Positions 41,041-50,346 of a stretch of DNA of 64,000 bases are shown here, one piece after another. Position 1 is the first letter of the stretch. Each line of letters opens with the position of its first letter. The stretch spans positions 1-64,000 of the forward strand of contig NZ_JAKSYC010000314.1 of the NCBI RefSeq assembly GCF_022829585.1, in the 5' to 3' direction. A program made the translations under genes and the position numbers. The notes beneath the pieces were generated by a model that saw only the letters and a list, made by a program, of their open reading frames with translations, was not told the DNA's origin and made no database searches. Origin of the DNA: Methylobacterium sp. J-026. GTDB taxonomy: Bacteria > Pseudomonadota > Alphaproteobacteria > Rhizobiales > Beijerinckiaceae.

Positions 41041-41535
41041 ATGACTGTCACCCAGGCTTCCCCGGCCGGGCGCTTCGCCCGCGCCGAGACCTTTCCCGGC
41101 GGCGAGGCCCGTCCCGGCGGCCGGCCGCAATTCCTGTCGGCGGATCTCGGCCCCGAGGCGAGCCTCGCCCGGCTGGAGACGCTGGCCCACCTGATGGACA
41201 CGGCCTTCGTGATCCCGGGAATCAACCGGCGGGTCGGGTTCGACGCGCTGATCGGCCTCGTCCCGGTGATCGGCGACGTGGCCGGCATGGTGATCTCCTC
41301 CTACATCGTCTACGAGGCCCGGCGCCTCGGGGCGCCGCGCTGGCTGGTGACCCGGATGGGGCTCAACGTCGCCTTCGACGGGCTGATCGGGGCGGTGCCG
41401 GTGGCGGGCGACCTGTTCGACGCCGCCTTCAAGGCCAACCGCCGGAACGTGCGCCTGCTGCGCCGCTGGATGGAGCGCAGCGGCGGCCTGCGCCCGGCCG
41501 AGATCGACGGCACCGCGACCCGGATCGACGGCTGA
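41041..41535 (+). CDS. DUF4112 family membrane protein
   Basis: 164 residues. The core from about residue 45 has LETLAHLMDTAFVIPG, RRVGFDALIGLVPVIGDVAGMVISSYIVYEARRLG and FDGLIGAVPVAGDLFDAAFKANRRN: the two DxLIGxxPxxGD repeats are the DUF4112 signature. There are one or two short membrane segments. Function is unknown. The ATG at 41041 follows directly on a hairpin (GGAGGATGTCCTCC). Confidence 0.88.
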   Translation: MTVTQASPAGRFARAETFPGGEARPGGRPQFLSADLGPEASLARLETLAHLMDTAFVIPGINRRVGFDALIGLVPVIGDVAGMVISSYIVYEARRLGAPRWLVTRMGLNVAFDGLIGAVPVAGDLFDAAFKANRRNVRLLRRWMERSGGLRPAEIDGTATRIDG

Positions 41536-41644
41536 ACGCCCCCGGGGCGGCCGGGCCCGGAAGCCGCCTGCGCGCCAGCCCCCTGGCGCGGCGGGCGGCG
41601 GGGCCGGGATCCCCACCGCCGGTCCGCCGCGGGAGGGTGCTGCG

Positions 41645-42856
41645 ATGAACGAGGTCGCCCGTCCCGGCGAGAGCGAGGTCGTGCCCGCGCCGATGCCCGG
41701 CGCCCAGCCGATCGTCCTGCGGCCGGACGAGGGGGCGCCCCCGCCGCCCGTCCCGGCCCAGCGCCGGGGATTGTCGCCGCTCAACCGCCGCCGCCTCGAC
41801 AATTTCCGCCGCAACCGGCTCGGCTACGGGTCGTTCCTGATCTTCACGATCCTGTTCGTCACCAGCCTCTTTGCCGAGTTCATCGCCAACGACCGGCCGA
41901 TCCTCCTGTCCTACAAGGGGGATTGGCTGGTGCCGGTGCTGGTCGATTATCCAGAGGAGACGTTCGGGGGCTTCCTCGCCCAGACCGACTACCGTTCCCC
42001 CGAGATCCGCCGGGAGATCGCGCAGAACGGCTGGGCGCTCTGGCCGCCGATCCCGTTCTCCTACGACACGATCAACGAGGACCTGCCGACCCCCTCGCCG
42101 TCGCCCCCGACCTGGATGCTGTCGGATGCCCAGTGCCGGCCGGTGGCGGAAAAGCTCGGCGGCACGACCTGCGCCGACATCCCCTGGCACTGGCTCGGCA
42201 CCGACAACACCACCCGGGACGTGCTGGCGCGGGTGATCTACGGGTTCCGCATCTCGGTGCTGTTCGGCCTGATCCTGGCGGCGATCTCCTCGGCCATCGG
42301 CGTCGTGGCCGGGGCCGTGCAGGGCTATTTCGGCGGCTGGGTCGACCTCGCCTTCCAGCGCTTCATCGAGGTCTGGGGCGGCATCCCGACCCTCTACCTG
42401 ATCATCATCATCTCGGCCTTCATCGCCCCCGGCTTCTTCGTGCTGCTCGGGATCATGCTGCTGTTCTCCTGGGTGTCGCTGGTGAGCGTGGTCCGGGCCG
42501 AGTTCCTGCGCGCCCGGAACTTCGAATACGTCCGCGCCGCCCGGGCGCTGGGCCTGTCGAATATTCGGATCATGACCGTCCACCTGCTGCCGAACGCCAT
42601 GGTGGCGACGCTGACCTTCCTGCCGTTCATCCTGAACGGGTCGATCACGACGCTGACCTCCCTGGACTTCCTCGGCTTCGGCCTGCCGCCTGGCTCGCCC
42701 TCGCTCGGCGAACTCCTCGCCCAGGGCAAGGACAACCTGACGGCGCCCTGGCTCGGGCTGACCGGCTTCCTGGTCATCGCCGTGATGCTGAGCCTGCTCG
42801 TCTTCGCCGGCGAGGCGGTGCGCGACGCGTTCGACCCGCGCAAGACCTTCGCCTGA
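41645..42856 (+). CDS. ABC transporter permease (oligopeptide / microcin C type, YejE-like)
   Basis: 403 residues. After a Pro-rich cytosolic N-terminus of about 45 residues and a first membrane segment (GYGSFLIFTILFVTSLFAEF), a periplasmic stretch of about 100 residues (including DYPEETFGGFLAQTDYR and HWLGTDNTTRDVLARVIYG) leads to five more segments. The permease coupling loop is EYVRAARALGLSNIRIMTVHLLPNA and the C-terminus is DAFDPRKTF, both as in YejE. The cognate YejA, YejB and YejF are not next to it, so it is an orphan or its partners are elsewhere. Confidence 0.9.
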   Translation: MNEVARPGESEVVPAPMPGAQPIVLRPDEGAPPPPVPAQRRGLSPLNRRRLDNFRRNRLGYGSFLIFTILFVTSLFAEFIANDRPILLSYKGDWLVPVLVDYPEETFGGFLAQTDYRSPEIRREIAQNGWALWPPIPFSYDTINEDLPTPSPSPPTWMLSDAQCRPVAEKLGGTTCADIPWHWLGTDNTTRDVLARVIYGFRISVLFGLILAAISSAIGVVAGAVQGYFGGWVDLAFQRFIEVWGGIPTLYLIIIISAFIAPGFFVLLGIMLLFSWVSLVSVVRAEFLRARNFEYVRAARALGLSNIRIMTVHLLPNAMVATLTFLPFILNGSITTLTSLDFLGFGLPPGSPSLGELLAQGKDNLTAPWLGLTGFLVIAVMLSLLVFAGEAVRDAFDPRKTFA

Positions 42857-42930
42857 CGGGAACCTGAGGTTTTCAGGCGGCGCCTGAGCCTCCCGAGCCG
42901 CGCCGCGGGCCCCGGACATCCGGCCGAGTC

Positions 42931-42966
42931 GCGAAATCTTGCGCAAACCGTGCGCGAATTTTTCGC
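42931..42966. repeat. Hairpin in the gap before the MucR-like gene
   Basis: GCGAAAtcTTGCGC and GCGCGAatTTTTCGC can pair around a short loop, ending with a T-run on the + strand. It lies 75 bases after the YejE-like gene and is a candidate terminator for it. The rest of the 431-bp gap (42857-43287) is relatively AT-rich near 43150-43230 and should contain the promoter of the next gene; no gene is seen in it. Confidence 0.5.
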
Positions 42967-43287
42967 AACGCCGACGAACGGGGATGAACCGCCGTCGAGG
43001 ACGGTCCAAGACGGCCACTCATCTAGGGTGTAAAGGTCTCTGTTCTCTACGAAAACCCGTCTTGCGGATCGGCGCAGCATTCACAGGTCCGGGTGCGGTA
43101 AAGAGCTCCGCAAGTGCCCTCCAAATGCCGCCAATGCAACCTGACCCTGTAGCCATCACGGGTTGATGCATACTTAGACTTTTGGCTGATCACAGAGAAC
43201 GAAGTCGATCGCCTTGCTTTTTTTGGCCGGTGTCTTAACTCGCGAACAGAGGAGACCTCATCAAGCTTCGAAGCAAGGAAAGAGAGA

Positions 43288-43812
43288 ATGTCTGACGCTG
43301 CGCCGACATCGCAACTGGATTACATCGAACGGACCGTGGACGTCGTCGCGGCCTACGTCTCCAACAACTCGCTCCCGTCGGCTGAATTGCCGGCGCTGAT
43401 CGCGAGCATCCACGATGCGCTGAACACCATCGGTTCCGGCCCGTCGGCGCCGGCCACCGAGACTGTCGAGCGGCCGACGCCGGCCCAGATCCGCAAGTCG
43501 ATCCGCCCCGACGGCCTGGTCAGCTTCATCGACGGCAAGTCGTACAAGACGCTGAAGCGCCACCTGACCAAGCACGGGATGGATCCGCAGAGCTACCGCG
43601 AGCGCTACGGTCTGCCGGCCGATTACCCGACCACCTCGGCGAATTACTCCGCGCAGCGCTCGGCCCTCGCCAAGAGCCTGGGCCTCGGTCAGCCCGGTCG
43701 CGCCCAGCAGGCCGAGGCCGAGGCCGCTGAGGAGCCGGCTCCGAGCCGCGCCCAGGGTCGCCGCAAGGGGGCTGCCACCGCCGGCAAGGGCCGCAAGGTC
43801 GAAGCCGCCTGA
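43288..43812 (+). CDS. MucR/Ros family transcriptional regulator without zinc-binding cysteines
   Basis: 174 residues. The DNA-binding core follows MucR closely: PAQIRKSIRPDGLVSFIDG, KSYKTLKRHLTKHGMDPQSY, RERYGLPADYPTT and APNY-like SANYSAQRSALAKSLGLG. The Cys2His2 zinc site of Ros/MucR is not conserved, since the protein has no cysteine at all. Such zinc-independent members are known in Mesorhizobium. The C-terminal tail is rich in Lys, Arg and Ala. A strong ribosome-binding site (AAGGAAAGAG) precedes the ATG. MucR proteins silence AT-rich promoters, control surface polysaccharide and cell cycle genes and usually repress themselves. Confidence 0.9.
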   Translation: MSDAAPTSQLDYIERTVDVVAAYVSNNSLPSAELPALIASIHDALNTIGSGPSAPATETVERPTPAQIRKSIRPDGLVSFIDGKSYKTLKRHLTKHGMDPQSYRERYGLPADYPTTSANYSAQRSALAKSLGLGQPGRAQQAEAEAAEEPAPSRAQGRRKGAATAGKGRKVEAA

Positions 43813-43878
43813 ACGGACCGGCCTCGACCGACCGGGGACGGTGGCGCACCGTTCCCGGTCAGGGGCATGCGGCCCCGG

Positions 43879-45312
43879 TCAGGCCGCGAGCCGCCCGTCC
43901 AGGGGGAAGACCTTGGCGGGGTTCAGCATCCAGTCCGGATCGAACACCGCCTTGACCCGCATCTGCTGCTCGAGATCGACCTGATCGTACTGGAAGCGCA
44001 TCAGCTCGCGCTTCTCGATGCCGACCCCGTGCTCGCCGGTCAGGCAGCCGCCGACCTCGACGCAGAGCTTCAGGATCTCGTCGCCCGCCGCCTCGGCCTT
44101 CTGCAATTCGCCGGGCTTGTTGATGTCGAACAGGATCAGCGGGTGCAGGTTGCCGTCGCCGGCGTGGAACACGTTGGCGACCCGCAGGCCCTGCTCGGCG
44201 CAGATCGTCCCGATCCGCTCCAGCACCGGGCCGAGCTGCCCGGTGGGGATCGTGCCGTCCATGCAGATGTAGTCGGAGATCCGACCCGTGGCGCCGAAGG
44301 CCGACTTGCGGCCCTTCCAGATCGCGGCGGATTCCGCCTCCGAGCGCGAGACCCGCAGGCTGGTCGGCCGGAAGTCCCGGGCGATCGCCTCGATCCGCGC
44401 CAGCATCCCGTCGCACTCGGCGTCCGAGCCCTCGACCTCGATGATCAGCATCGCCTCGGCGTCGCGGGGATAGCCGGCTTTCGCGAAGTCCTCGGTGATC
44501 AGGATCGCCTCGCGGTCCATGTACTCGATCGCCACCGGGATGATGCCGGCCGCGATGATCGCCGCCACGCAGTCGCCCGCATCCTCGACCTTCGAGAAGC
44601 CGACCAGCACCGGGCGCGCGCCTTCGGCCGCCCGCAGGATCCGCACCGTCGCCTCGGTGACGATGCCGAGCTGCCCCTCCGAGCCGCAGACGAGGCCGAG
44701 CAGGTCGTAGCCGGGGCTGTCGAGGTGCTGGCCGCCGATCTCCACCACGGTGCCGTCGTTGAGCACCAGGGTGACGCCCAGGAGGTTGTTGGTGGTCACG
44801 CCGTATTTCAGGCAATGCGCGCCGCCGGAATTCATCGCGATGTTGCCCGCGATGGTGCAGGCGAGCTGGCTCGACGGGTCGGGGGCGTAGAAGAAGCCCT
44901 CGTGGGTCACCGCCCCGGAGATCGCCAGGTTGGTGATGCCGCTCTGGACCCGGGCGGTGCGGTTGGCGAAATCGAGGTCGAGCACCTTGGTCATCTTGCC
45001 GACGCCCAGGATGATCGCGTCGGCCTGCGCGATGGCGCCCCCGGCCAGCGAGGTGCCGGCGCCGCGCGGGACCACCCGGACGCCGTTGGCGTGGCAATAG
45101 GCCATCACGGCGGCCACCTCCGCGGTGGTGGAGGGCAGGACCACGGCGAGCGGCATCTGCCGGTAGGCGGTGAGCCCGTCGGTCTCGAAGGCCCGGCGCT
45201 CGTCCTCGCTCACCACCAGCGCCTCCGGCGCCACGAGCGGCGCGAGGCCGGCCAGGATCGCCTCGCGCCGGGCGAGGATGGCGGGATCGGGATCGGGGAA
45301 GCGGATGGTCAT
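43879..45312 (-). CDS. glcD: FAD-linked oxidase, glycolate oxidase subunit GlcD type
   Basis: 477 residues. FAD-binding type 4 domain with VVPRGAGTSLAGGAI (about 83-97), GNIAMNSGGAHCLKYG, and a C-terminal cap with ANVFHAGDGNLHPLILFD and CLTGEHGVGIEKRELM. It would oxidise glycolate or D-lactate to the 2-oxo acid. The usual companions glcE and glcF are not adjacent in the window (to the left lies the MucR-like gene), so it could equally be a single-subunit D-lactate dehydrogenase-like enzyme. Confidence 0.85.
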   Translation of the reverse strand: MTIRFPDPDPAILARREAILAGLAPLVAPEALVVSEDERRAFETDGLTAYRQMPLAVVLPSTTAEVAAVMAYCHANGVRVVPRGAGTSLAGGAIAQADAIILGVGKMTKVLDLDFANRTARVQSGITNLAISGAVTHEGFFYAPDPSSQLACTIAGNIAMNSGGAHCLKYGVTTNNLLGVTLVLNDGTVVEIGGQHLDSPGYDLLGLVCGSEGQLGIVTEATVRILRAAEGARPVLVGFSKVEDAGDCVAAIIAAGIIPVAIEYMDREAILITEDFAKAGYPRDAEAMLIIEVEGSDAECDGMLARIEAIARDFRPTSLRVSRSEAESAAIWKGRKSAFGATGRISDYICMDGTIPTGQLGPVLERIGTICAEQGLRVANVFHAGDGNLHPLILFDINKPGELQKAEAAGDEILKLCVEVGGCLTGEHGVGIEKRELMRFQYDQVDLEQQMRVKAVFDPDWMLNPAKVFPLDGRLAA

Positions 45313-45529
45313 GGGGCTTAAGCCCTCCTTCGGACCCGCAGCGCGGGCTGGCGTCGGGCCAGCATGGACCCGCGCGGGCGCGGCTTCAACCGGGGCTGCC
45401 CCGACCACGCTGCGTCGCTGCGTCGTCCCCGCGTCACATTTCAACCATGACGGCTGCCTAGCGTCGCCGGACCTGCGCCGCGCCGCCGTCCGGCCCGCGG
45501 ATCCGGCCGGACGGTCCAGAACGGAAACG

Positions 45530-46555
45530 ATGAACGCTCCCGCCTCCAGCGCCCTGCGCGACGATCGCTACGACGCGCCGTCGGCGCACCTCGCCACCAC
45601 CCGGGACCTCGGGATGCGCAGCCTGCAACTGGGCATCGCCGCCCTTCAGGAGACGAGCGCGGCGTTCCAGGGCCGGCTCGGCGCGGCCTTCGAGGAGGCG
45701 GTGCAGACGATCCTGCAGAGCAAGGGCCGGGTCATCGTCAGCGGCATCGGCAAGAGCGGCCATGTCGGGCGCAAGATCGCCGCGACCCTGGCCTCCACCG
45801 GCACCCACGCCTTCTTCGTCCATCCCACCGAGGCGAGCCACGGCGACCTCGGGATGATCGCCCGGGACGACGTGATCGTCGCCCTGTCGTGGTCGGGGGA
45901 GACCGCCGAGCTGTCCGACCTCGTCGGCTTCAGCCGCCGGTTCTCGATCCCCCTGGTGGCCATCACCCGCAACGGCGAGAGCACGCTCGGCCGCGCCGCC
46001 GACGTGCTGCTGGAGCTGCCCCGGGTGCGGGAATCCTGCCCGCACGACCTCGCGCCGACCTCCTCCAGCCTGATCCAGCTGGCGCTCGGCGACGCCCTGG
46101 CGGTGGCGCTGCTGGAGCGGCGCGGCTTCACCTCGGCCCGGTTCCACACCCTGCATCCCGGCGGCACGCTCGCCGCCCGGCTCAAGACCGTGCAGCAGGT
46201 GATGCACGGCCCCCAGGACATGCCGCTGGTCCACGAGACCGCGCTGATGTCCGAGGTGCTGATCGAGATCGCGGCCCGGCGCTACGGCTGCGTCGGGGTG
46301 ACCGACGGGGCCGGGCGCCTCGTCGGCATCGTCACGGACGGCGATCTGCGCCGTCACATGGGCCCGGCGCTGCTCGACACGCCGGTCTCGGCGGTGATGA
46401 CCCGGGATCCGGTCACCGTGGAGCCGCACAAGCTCGCCCAGGCCGCCCTGGAGGTGATGAACCGCCGGCTCATCACCGCGGTCTTCGCCGTCACGGACGG
46501 ACGGCCCGTGGGCATCGTGCACGTCCACGACCTGCTGCGGGCCGGGATCGCCTGA
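45530..46555 (+). CDS. kdsD: Arabinose-5-phosphate isomerase (KpsF/GutQ/KdsD)
   Basis: 341 residues. An N-terminal SIS domain (KGRVIVSGIGKSGHVGRKIA, then ALSWSGETAEL and SCPHDLAPTSSS) and two CBS domains (from about 215; GIVTDGDLRRHM and GIVHVHDLLRAGIA). It converts ribulose-5-phosphate to arabinose-5-phosphate for KDO synthesis and hence lipopolysaccharide. It is divergent from glcD and stands alone. Confidence 0.92.
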   Translation: MNAPASSALRDDRYDAPSAHLATTRDLGMRSLQLGIAALQETSAAFQGRLGAAFEEAVQTILQSKGRVIVSGIGKSGHVGRKIAATLASTGTHAFFVHPTEASHGDLGMIARDDVIVALSWSGETAELSDLVGFSRRFSIPLVAITRNGESTLGRAADVLLELPRVRESCPHDLAPTSSSLIQLALGDALAVALLERRGFTSARFHTLHPGGTLAARLKTVQQVMHGPQDMPLVHETALMSEVLIEIAARRYGCVGVTDGAGRLVGIVTDGDLRRHMGPALLDTPVSAVMTRDPVTVEPHKLAQAALEVMNRRLITAVFAVTDGRPVGIVHVHDLLRAGIA

Positions 46556-46636
46556 GCGGCCAGGAGCCGGTCGGCGGCGGGGAAAACCTCTCCCCCTCGC
46601 CCGCATCCCCTCAGGGAGGCCGGCAGCCCCGGAAAA

Positions 46637-47386
46637 TCACAGCCGCGCCAGCAGCTCCGCCTTCTTGTCGGAGAATTCCCGCTCCGTGAGCACGCCCCGG
46701 GCGTGCAACTCCGCCAGCCGCTCGATCGTCGCCAGCACGTCGGTCGCGGGTGAGGGCGCCGGTGCGGCCGGCGTTTCGGCCGGATCGGCCTGCCGTGGAG
46801 CCGCCGTCTCCGCCTCGATCCGGCGCAGGCGGTCGAGGGAGACGGCGCCCCGCGGGCCGGTGAAGTCGAGGCTGCCATTCGCCTGCGACACCCCGGAGAT
46901 GTGGTGCTCGCCGGTGTCGTAGAGGGCGACGCCGGAGCCCGATTCGACGGCCAGCCGCCGCGTCTCCGGGAAATAGGCGTAGCGCAGCCCGTTCTGCGAG
47001 CCGGTGCTGGCCGGGGATCCGAGGCCGGCGGGCCACCACGCGCCGCCGCTCCCATGGGATACGGGTTCCGATCCGGAAAAACCCCCCGCCGGCAGCGCCG
47101 ACGCCAGCTCGGTGCAGAGGCCGCCGACCCGCGCCTTCAGCGCGTCGTCGAACATCCGGCCGACCATCACCATGCCGCCGGAGAACCATTGGCCCATCCC
47201 GCCGAGATCGGGATGGTCGAACTGCGCCATGGTGCCGTGGCCGCGCTCCAGCGCCCGCATGAGGTGGCGCACCGCCTCGAGGCTGACCCCGTGGCGGTCG
47301 GCGACGCTCTGCAGCCCCGAGGCGTGGTCGAACCGTCCGTCATCGAGGAACCCGGCGGCCGCTTCGGCCTTGTCGGACGGATCCAT
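46637..47386 (-). CDS. SHOCT-domain protein
   Basis: 249 residues. The C-terminal 33 residues (VLATIERLAELHARGVLTEREF, then SDKKAELLARL) are a SHOCT domain, a short oligomerisation module. The N-terminus has a helical region (SVADRHGVSLEAVRHLMRALERG) and a Gly-rich stretch with GGMGQWFSGGMVMVGRMFDDALK, typical of proteins with SHOCT tails of unknown role. The central part (about 130-190) looks beta-rich. No signal peptide or clear membrane segment. Confidence 0.8.
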   Translation of the reverse strand: MDPSDKAEAAAGFLDDGRFDHASGLQSVADRHGVSLEAVRHLMRALERGHGTMAQFDHPDLGGMGQWFSGGMVMVGRMFDDALKARVGGLCTELASALPAGGFSGSEPVSHGSGGAWWPAGLGSPASTGSQNGLRYAYFPETRRLAVESGSGVALYDTGEHHISGVSQANGSLDFTGPRGAVSLDRLRRIEAETAAPRQADPAETPAAPAPSPATDVLATIERLAELHARGVLTEREFSDKKAELLARL

Positions 47387-47487
47387 GAGCCAGCTCCCGA
47401 TTCGTCGCAGGGCGGACCGGATCGATCCGGGACCGGCGTTGCGCTGCGGACACAATCCCCGGTCGAAGGCGCCGGTTCCGCGTCGCC

Positions 47488-48087
47488 TCAACCTGCGGCG
47501 GCCGGGAACGGCCCCGCGAGGGTGAAGTCGGTGATCGGCCGGCGGCCGTTCGGCGTCTCGCGGGGCCGCTGCTCCTCGGCGAGTTCCGCCTCGGGTGTCT
47601 TGCGCCCCACCGCGAAGGCGGCCTCGATCCGGTGGTTCTCGGGCAGGCGCAGCACCTCCGGGGCCCGGACATGGTCGAACCCGACCATGCCGTGGGCGTG
47701 CCAGCCCTGGTGGATCGCCTGGAGCTGGAATGCGAGCGAGGCGCTGCCGGCATCGAAGGAGTGGCTGTAGGACGGTTTCAGCGCGTCGCCGACCTTCATG
47801 AGCCCGTTCGAGACCAGGAACAGGATCGCGCCGGTGCCCGAGGCCCAGGTCTGGTTGGCGGACACCAGCAGGCCGAGGAAGGTGTCCCAGTGGGCGTCGC
47901 CCCGGAGCGCGTAGAGGAAGCGCCAGGGCTGCGAGTTGTAGGCCGAGGGCGACCAGCGCGCCGCCTCGATCATCCGCATCAGCTCGGATTCGGGCACGGC
48001 CTCGCCCGTGAAGGCGCGGGGCGAGTGCCGCGCGACGAAGACCGGATCGATGGCGTGATCGGCGTGGCGGGGCGGGGGCAGGCTCAA
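47488..48087 (-). CDS. Nitroreductase family protein
   Basis: 199 residues. ARHSPRAFTGEAVPE near the start and MIEAARWSPSAYNSQPWRFLYA are the FMN-binding signatures of the family; NQTWASGTGAILFLVSN and AFQLQAIHQGWHAHGMVGFD also fit. No ATG precedes the core. The start is therefore taken as a TTG at 48087, which has GGAG nine bases upstream. The substrate is unknown. The gene follows the GSCFA gene on the same strand by 74 bases. Confidence 0.87.
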   Translation of the reverse strand: MSLPPPRHADHAIDPVFVARHSPRAFTGEAVPESELMRMIEAARWSPSAYNSQPWRFLYALRGDAHWDTFLGLLVSANQTWASGTGAILFLVSNGLMKVGDALKPSYSHSFDAGSASLAFQLQAIHQGWHAHGMVGFDHVRAPEVLRLPENHRIEAAFAVGRKTPEAELAEEQRPRETPNGRRPITDFTLAGPFPAAAG

Positions 48088-48161
48088 GGGATTCGTCTCC
48101 GGAATAGCGCGTGTGGCCGAGCTTGCCCGAAACGCCCGCCCGAAGGCAAACCTGACCGGAC

Positions 48162-49229
48162 CTACGCCACGCTGCGCTCGATCTCCTCCTCGTCGCAGAT
48201 CACGCCGGCATTGCCCTCGAACTCGGCGGCGAGGTCCACGGGGGCGTGGGTCGGGGCCGCGGCGGCGCGGTCGCGGGCGAAGGTCGCCAGGAACAGGCGC
48301 ATCACGTGGCGCACGCCCGCGTCGTTGATGGTGCGCTGGTCCTCGTTGTAGTAGCGCCCGGCATTCACGTTGCTCGTGACGATGTCGTAGGCGGGGAAAT
48401 ACACCGCCCGCGGATCGCCCCGGCCGACCACCTCGCCGGCCGCCACCCGCAGCACCGACTTGGAGTAGCTGTTCGATTCCATCACGTGCCGGTCCATGTA
48501 GGTGGCGATCATCGGCACCGGCGAGACCGTGAAGATCACCCGGGCCTTGGGGTTCACGCTCCAGAGCCGGTCGAGGAACCCGTTGAGGTCGCCCAGCACC
48601 TCGCCGGCGCCGGCATTGACGCACTCATACAGATCCGGATCGAAGGTGCCGCCCGCGACCCCGGGGGCCAGCGGCAGGGCGGCACCGTCGGCCCGCCAGC
48701 GCCAGCCCTCGGTGAGGCCCAAGGTCAGCACGAACACGTCCAGGGTCTCGAACAGGCGGCGCACCTCGGCCAGATGCGCGTCGCGGGCCGCGATCACCTC
48801 GGCCTCGCTGGCGAATCCGGCCGGCTCGACGGTGGGGCGGAACGGATCGACGTAGCGGCCGTCGTCGCGCAGCCACGCCTTCAGCTCCGGCTCGAACCGG
48901 CCGTAGGCCCGGTCGAACAGCTGCACGAACTGGCGCGTGTAGTAGAGATTGCCGTACCGGGCCGAGAAGGTGCCGAACTGGCGGGCATTGGCCTCCTCGG
49001 CGCTCATCCCGGGGGTCGGCGGCTCGGTCAGGTAGTAGTTGAACCCGGCGCCGCGCACCGCCTCGGCCACCCGTTGCGCGAAGCAGGAGCCGCCGGTGGC
49101 GACCTTGTCGGTCGGCGCGATCACGAACGTGTCCTTCGGGTGCGGATTGACCGCGAAGGGCGGCACGTTGGTCACGACCTTGCGCCAGAATCGCTCGGCC
49201 GGTAGACCCGTATACGGATTCAACGCCAT
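48162..49229 (-). CDS. GSCFA family protein
   Basis: 355 residues. The name-giving GSCFAQRVAEAVR is at about residues 47-59, followed by ARQFGTFSARYGNLYYTRQFVQLFDRAYG, TLGLTEGW and FTVSPVPM, all typical of the GSCFA family, which belongs to the SGNH-hydrolase-like group and is found in surface polysaccharide loci. It is divergent from a WcbI-domain gene 73 bases away, which suggests that both act on a cell-surface glycan. Substrate and exact reaction are unknown. Confidence 0.88.
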   Translation of the reverse strand: MALNPYTGLPAERFWRKVVTNVPPFAVNPHPKDTFVIAPTDKVATGGSCFAQRVAEAVRGAGFNYYLTEPPTPGMSAEEANARQFGTFSARYGNLYYTRQFVQLFDRAYGRFEPELKAWLRDDGRYVDPFRPTVEPAGFASEAEVIAARDAHLAEVRRLFETLDVFVLTLGLTEGWRWRADGAALPLAPGVAGGTFDPDLYECVNAGAGEVLGDLNGFLDRLWSVNPKARVIFTVSPVPMIATYMDRHVMESNSYSKSVLRVAAGEVVGRGDPRAVYFPAYDIVTSNVNAGRYYNEDQRTINDAGVRHVMRLFLATFARDRAAAAPTHAPVDLAAEFEGNAGVICDEEEIERSVA

Positions 49230-49302
49230 CCTCGAACCCTCTTCTTCACGACGGCGACCGCCCTCGGGGGCGTCGCGCCGTCCGCGGACACCGGCACGCG
49301 AC

Positions 49303-50340
49303 GTGGCCCTGAACGACCTGCCCCGGCGCGCCCGCAGCGCGTTTTCCCTGTCGACGCCCAGTTGGGCGACACCATGGCGGAACCGGTCGCGCGCGGCCAC
49401 CACCCGCGACGGGCCGTCCATCGCGGTGCTGGGCAATTGCCAGGCCCGGGGGGTCGCCCAGGCGATGCGCCTGCTCGCGCCGAAGAGTCCCGTGCGCTAC
49501 CTGCCCATGGGCTCGCTGAAGCGCGACCACGGCCATGTCGACGGCCTGATCCGGACGCTGCGCACCCACGACCACGTCTTCTCGCAGACCTTCCCGGCCG
49601 GTCTGATCCCGGGGGGCGATGCCGCCACCCTGCGCGCCGCCGACCCCCGTCTCAGGCTGTTTCCGTCGATCGTGTTCTCGGCCTTCCATCCCGACATGAT
49701 CTATGCCGGCCAGGCCTCGGACCTCGCCGCGCTGAAGCTCGCGCCCTCGCCCCTGGGGCAGTACCACTCGGCGATCGCGCTGACCGCCCACCGGCTCGGC
49801 CTCGCCATCGGGCACACCGCCGGCCTGTTCCGCGAGGACGTGTTCCGGCGGCTCGGCTATCTCGACCATTGGGATCCGGCCGTGCGCGAGCTGGTCTCGT
49901 CCGCCGAGGCCCTGGGCTTCGGCCTGGAGCGGGAGCTGACCCGCTGGGCGCGCCGCGGCGCCTTCATGCACCTGATGAACCACCCGAAGGTGCACGTCAT
50001 CGGCGACATCGCCCGCCGCCTGCTCACGGAGAGCGGCCTCACCCCGGAGCCCGTGGCGATCGAGGATTACCTCGGCGACGCGCTGACCCAGGACGTGATC
50101 TGGCCGATCTACCCCCCGATCGCCGAGCTGTTCGGGCTGACCGGCTCGTACCTGTTCAAGAGCAAGGCGTTCAAGTCCAAGGTGCTGAGCGACGAGTTCC
50201 CGGTGCTCTACGACCTGCCGGGCTTCATCGCGGCGAGCTTTTCCATCTACGACGCGATGCCCGCCGGCGACCTCACCGCGTCGCGGGTCGAATCCTGGCT
50301 CGCCGCCCCGGAGATCGCGGCCCTGTTCCGGGCGGGCTGA
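49303..50340 (+). CDS. WcbI-domain polysaccharide biosynthesis protein
   Basis: 345 residues with the chosen GTG at 49303; the true start is uncertain because no ATG and no good ribosome-binding site are present. The family motif SIAVLGNCQARGVAQAMRLL starts near residue 44. Later parts include FSQTFPAGLIPG, FHPDMIYAGQ and MHLMNHPKVHVIGDIARRLL. WcbI from Burkholderia capsule clusters binds coenzyme A and is thought to acetylate the capsule. The divergent GSCFA gene shares its promoter region. Confidence 0.85.
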   Translation: MALNDLPRRARSAFSLSTPSWATPWRNRSRAATTRDGPSIAVLGNCQARGVAQAMRLLAPKSPVRYLPMGSLKRDHGHVDGLIRTLRTHDHVFSQTFPAGLIPGGDAATLRAADPRLRLFPSIVFSAFHPDMIYAGQASDLAALKLAPSPLGQYHSAIALTAHRLGLAIGHTAGLFREDVFRRLGYLDHWDPAVRELVSSAEALGFGLERELTRWARRGAFMHLMNHPKVHVIGDIARRLLTESGLTPEPVAIEDYLGDALTQDVIWPIYPPIAELFGLTGSYLFKSKAFKSKVLSDEFPVLYDLPGFIAASFSIYDAMPAGDLTASRVESWLAAPEIAALFRAG

Positions 50341-50346
50341 ACCCCC

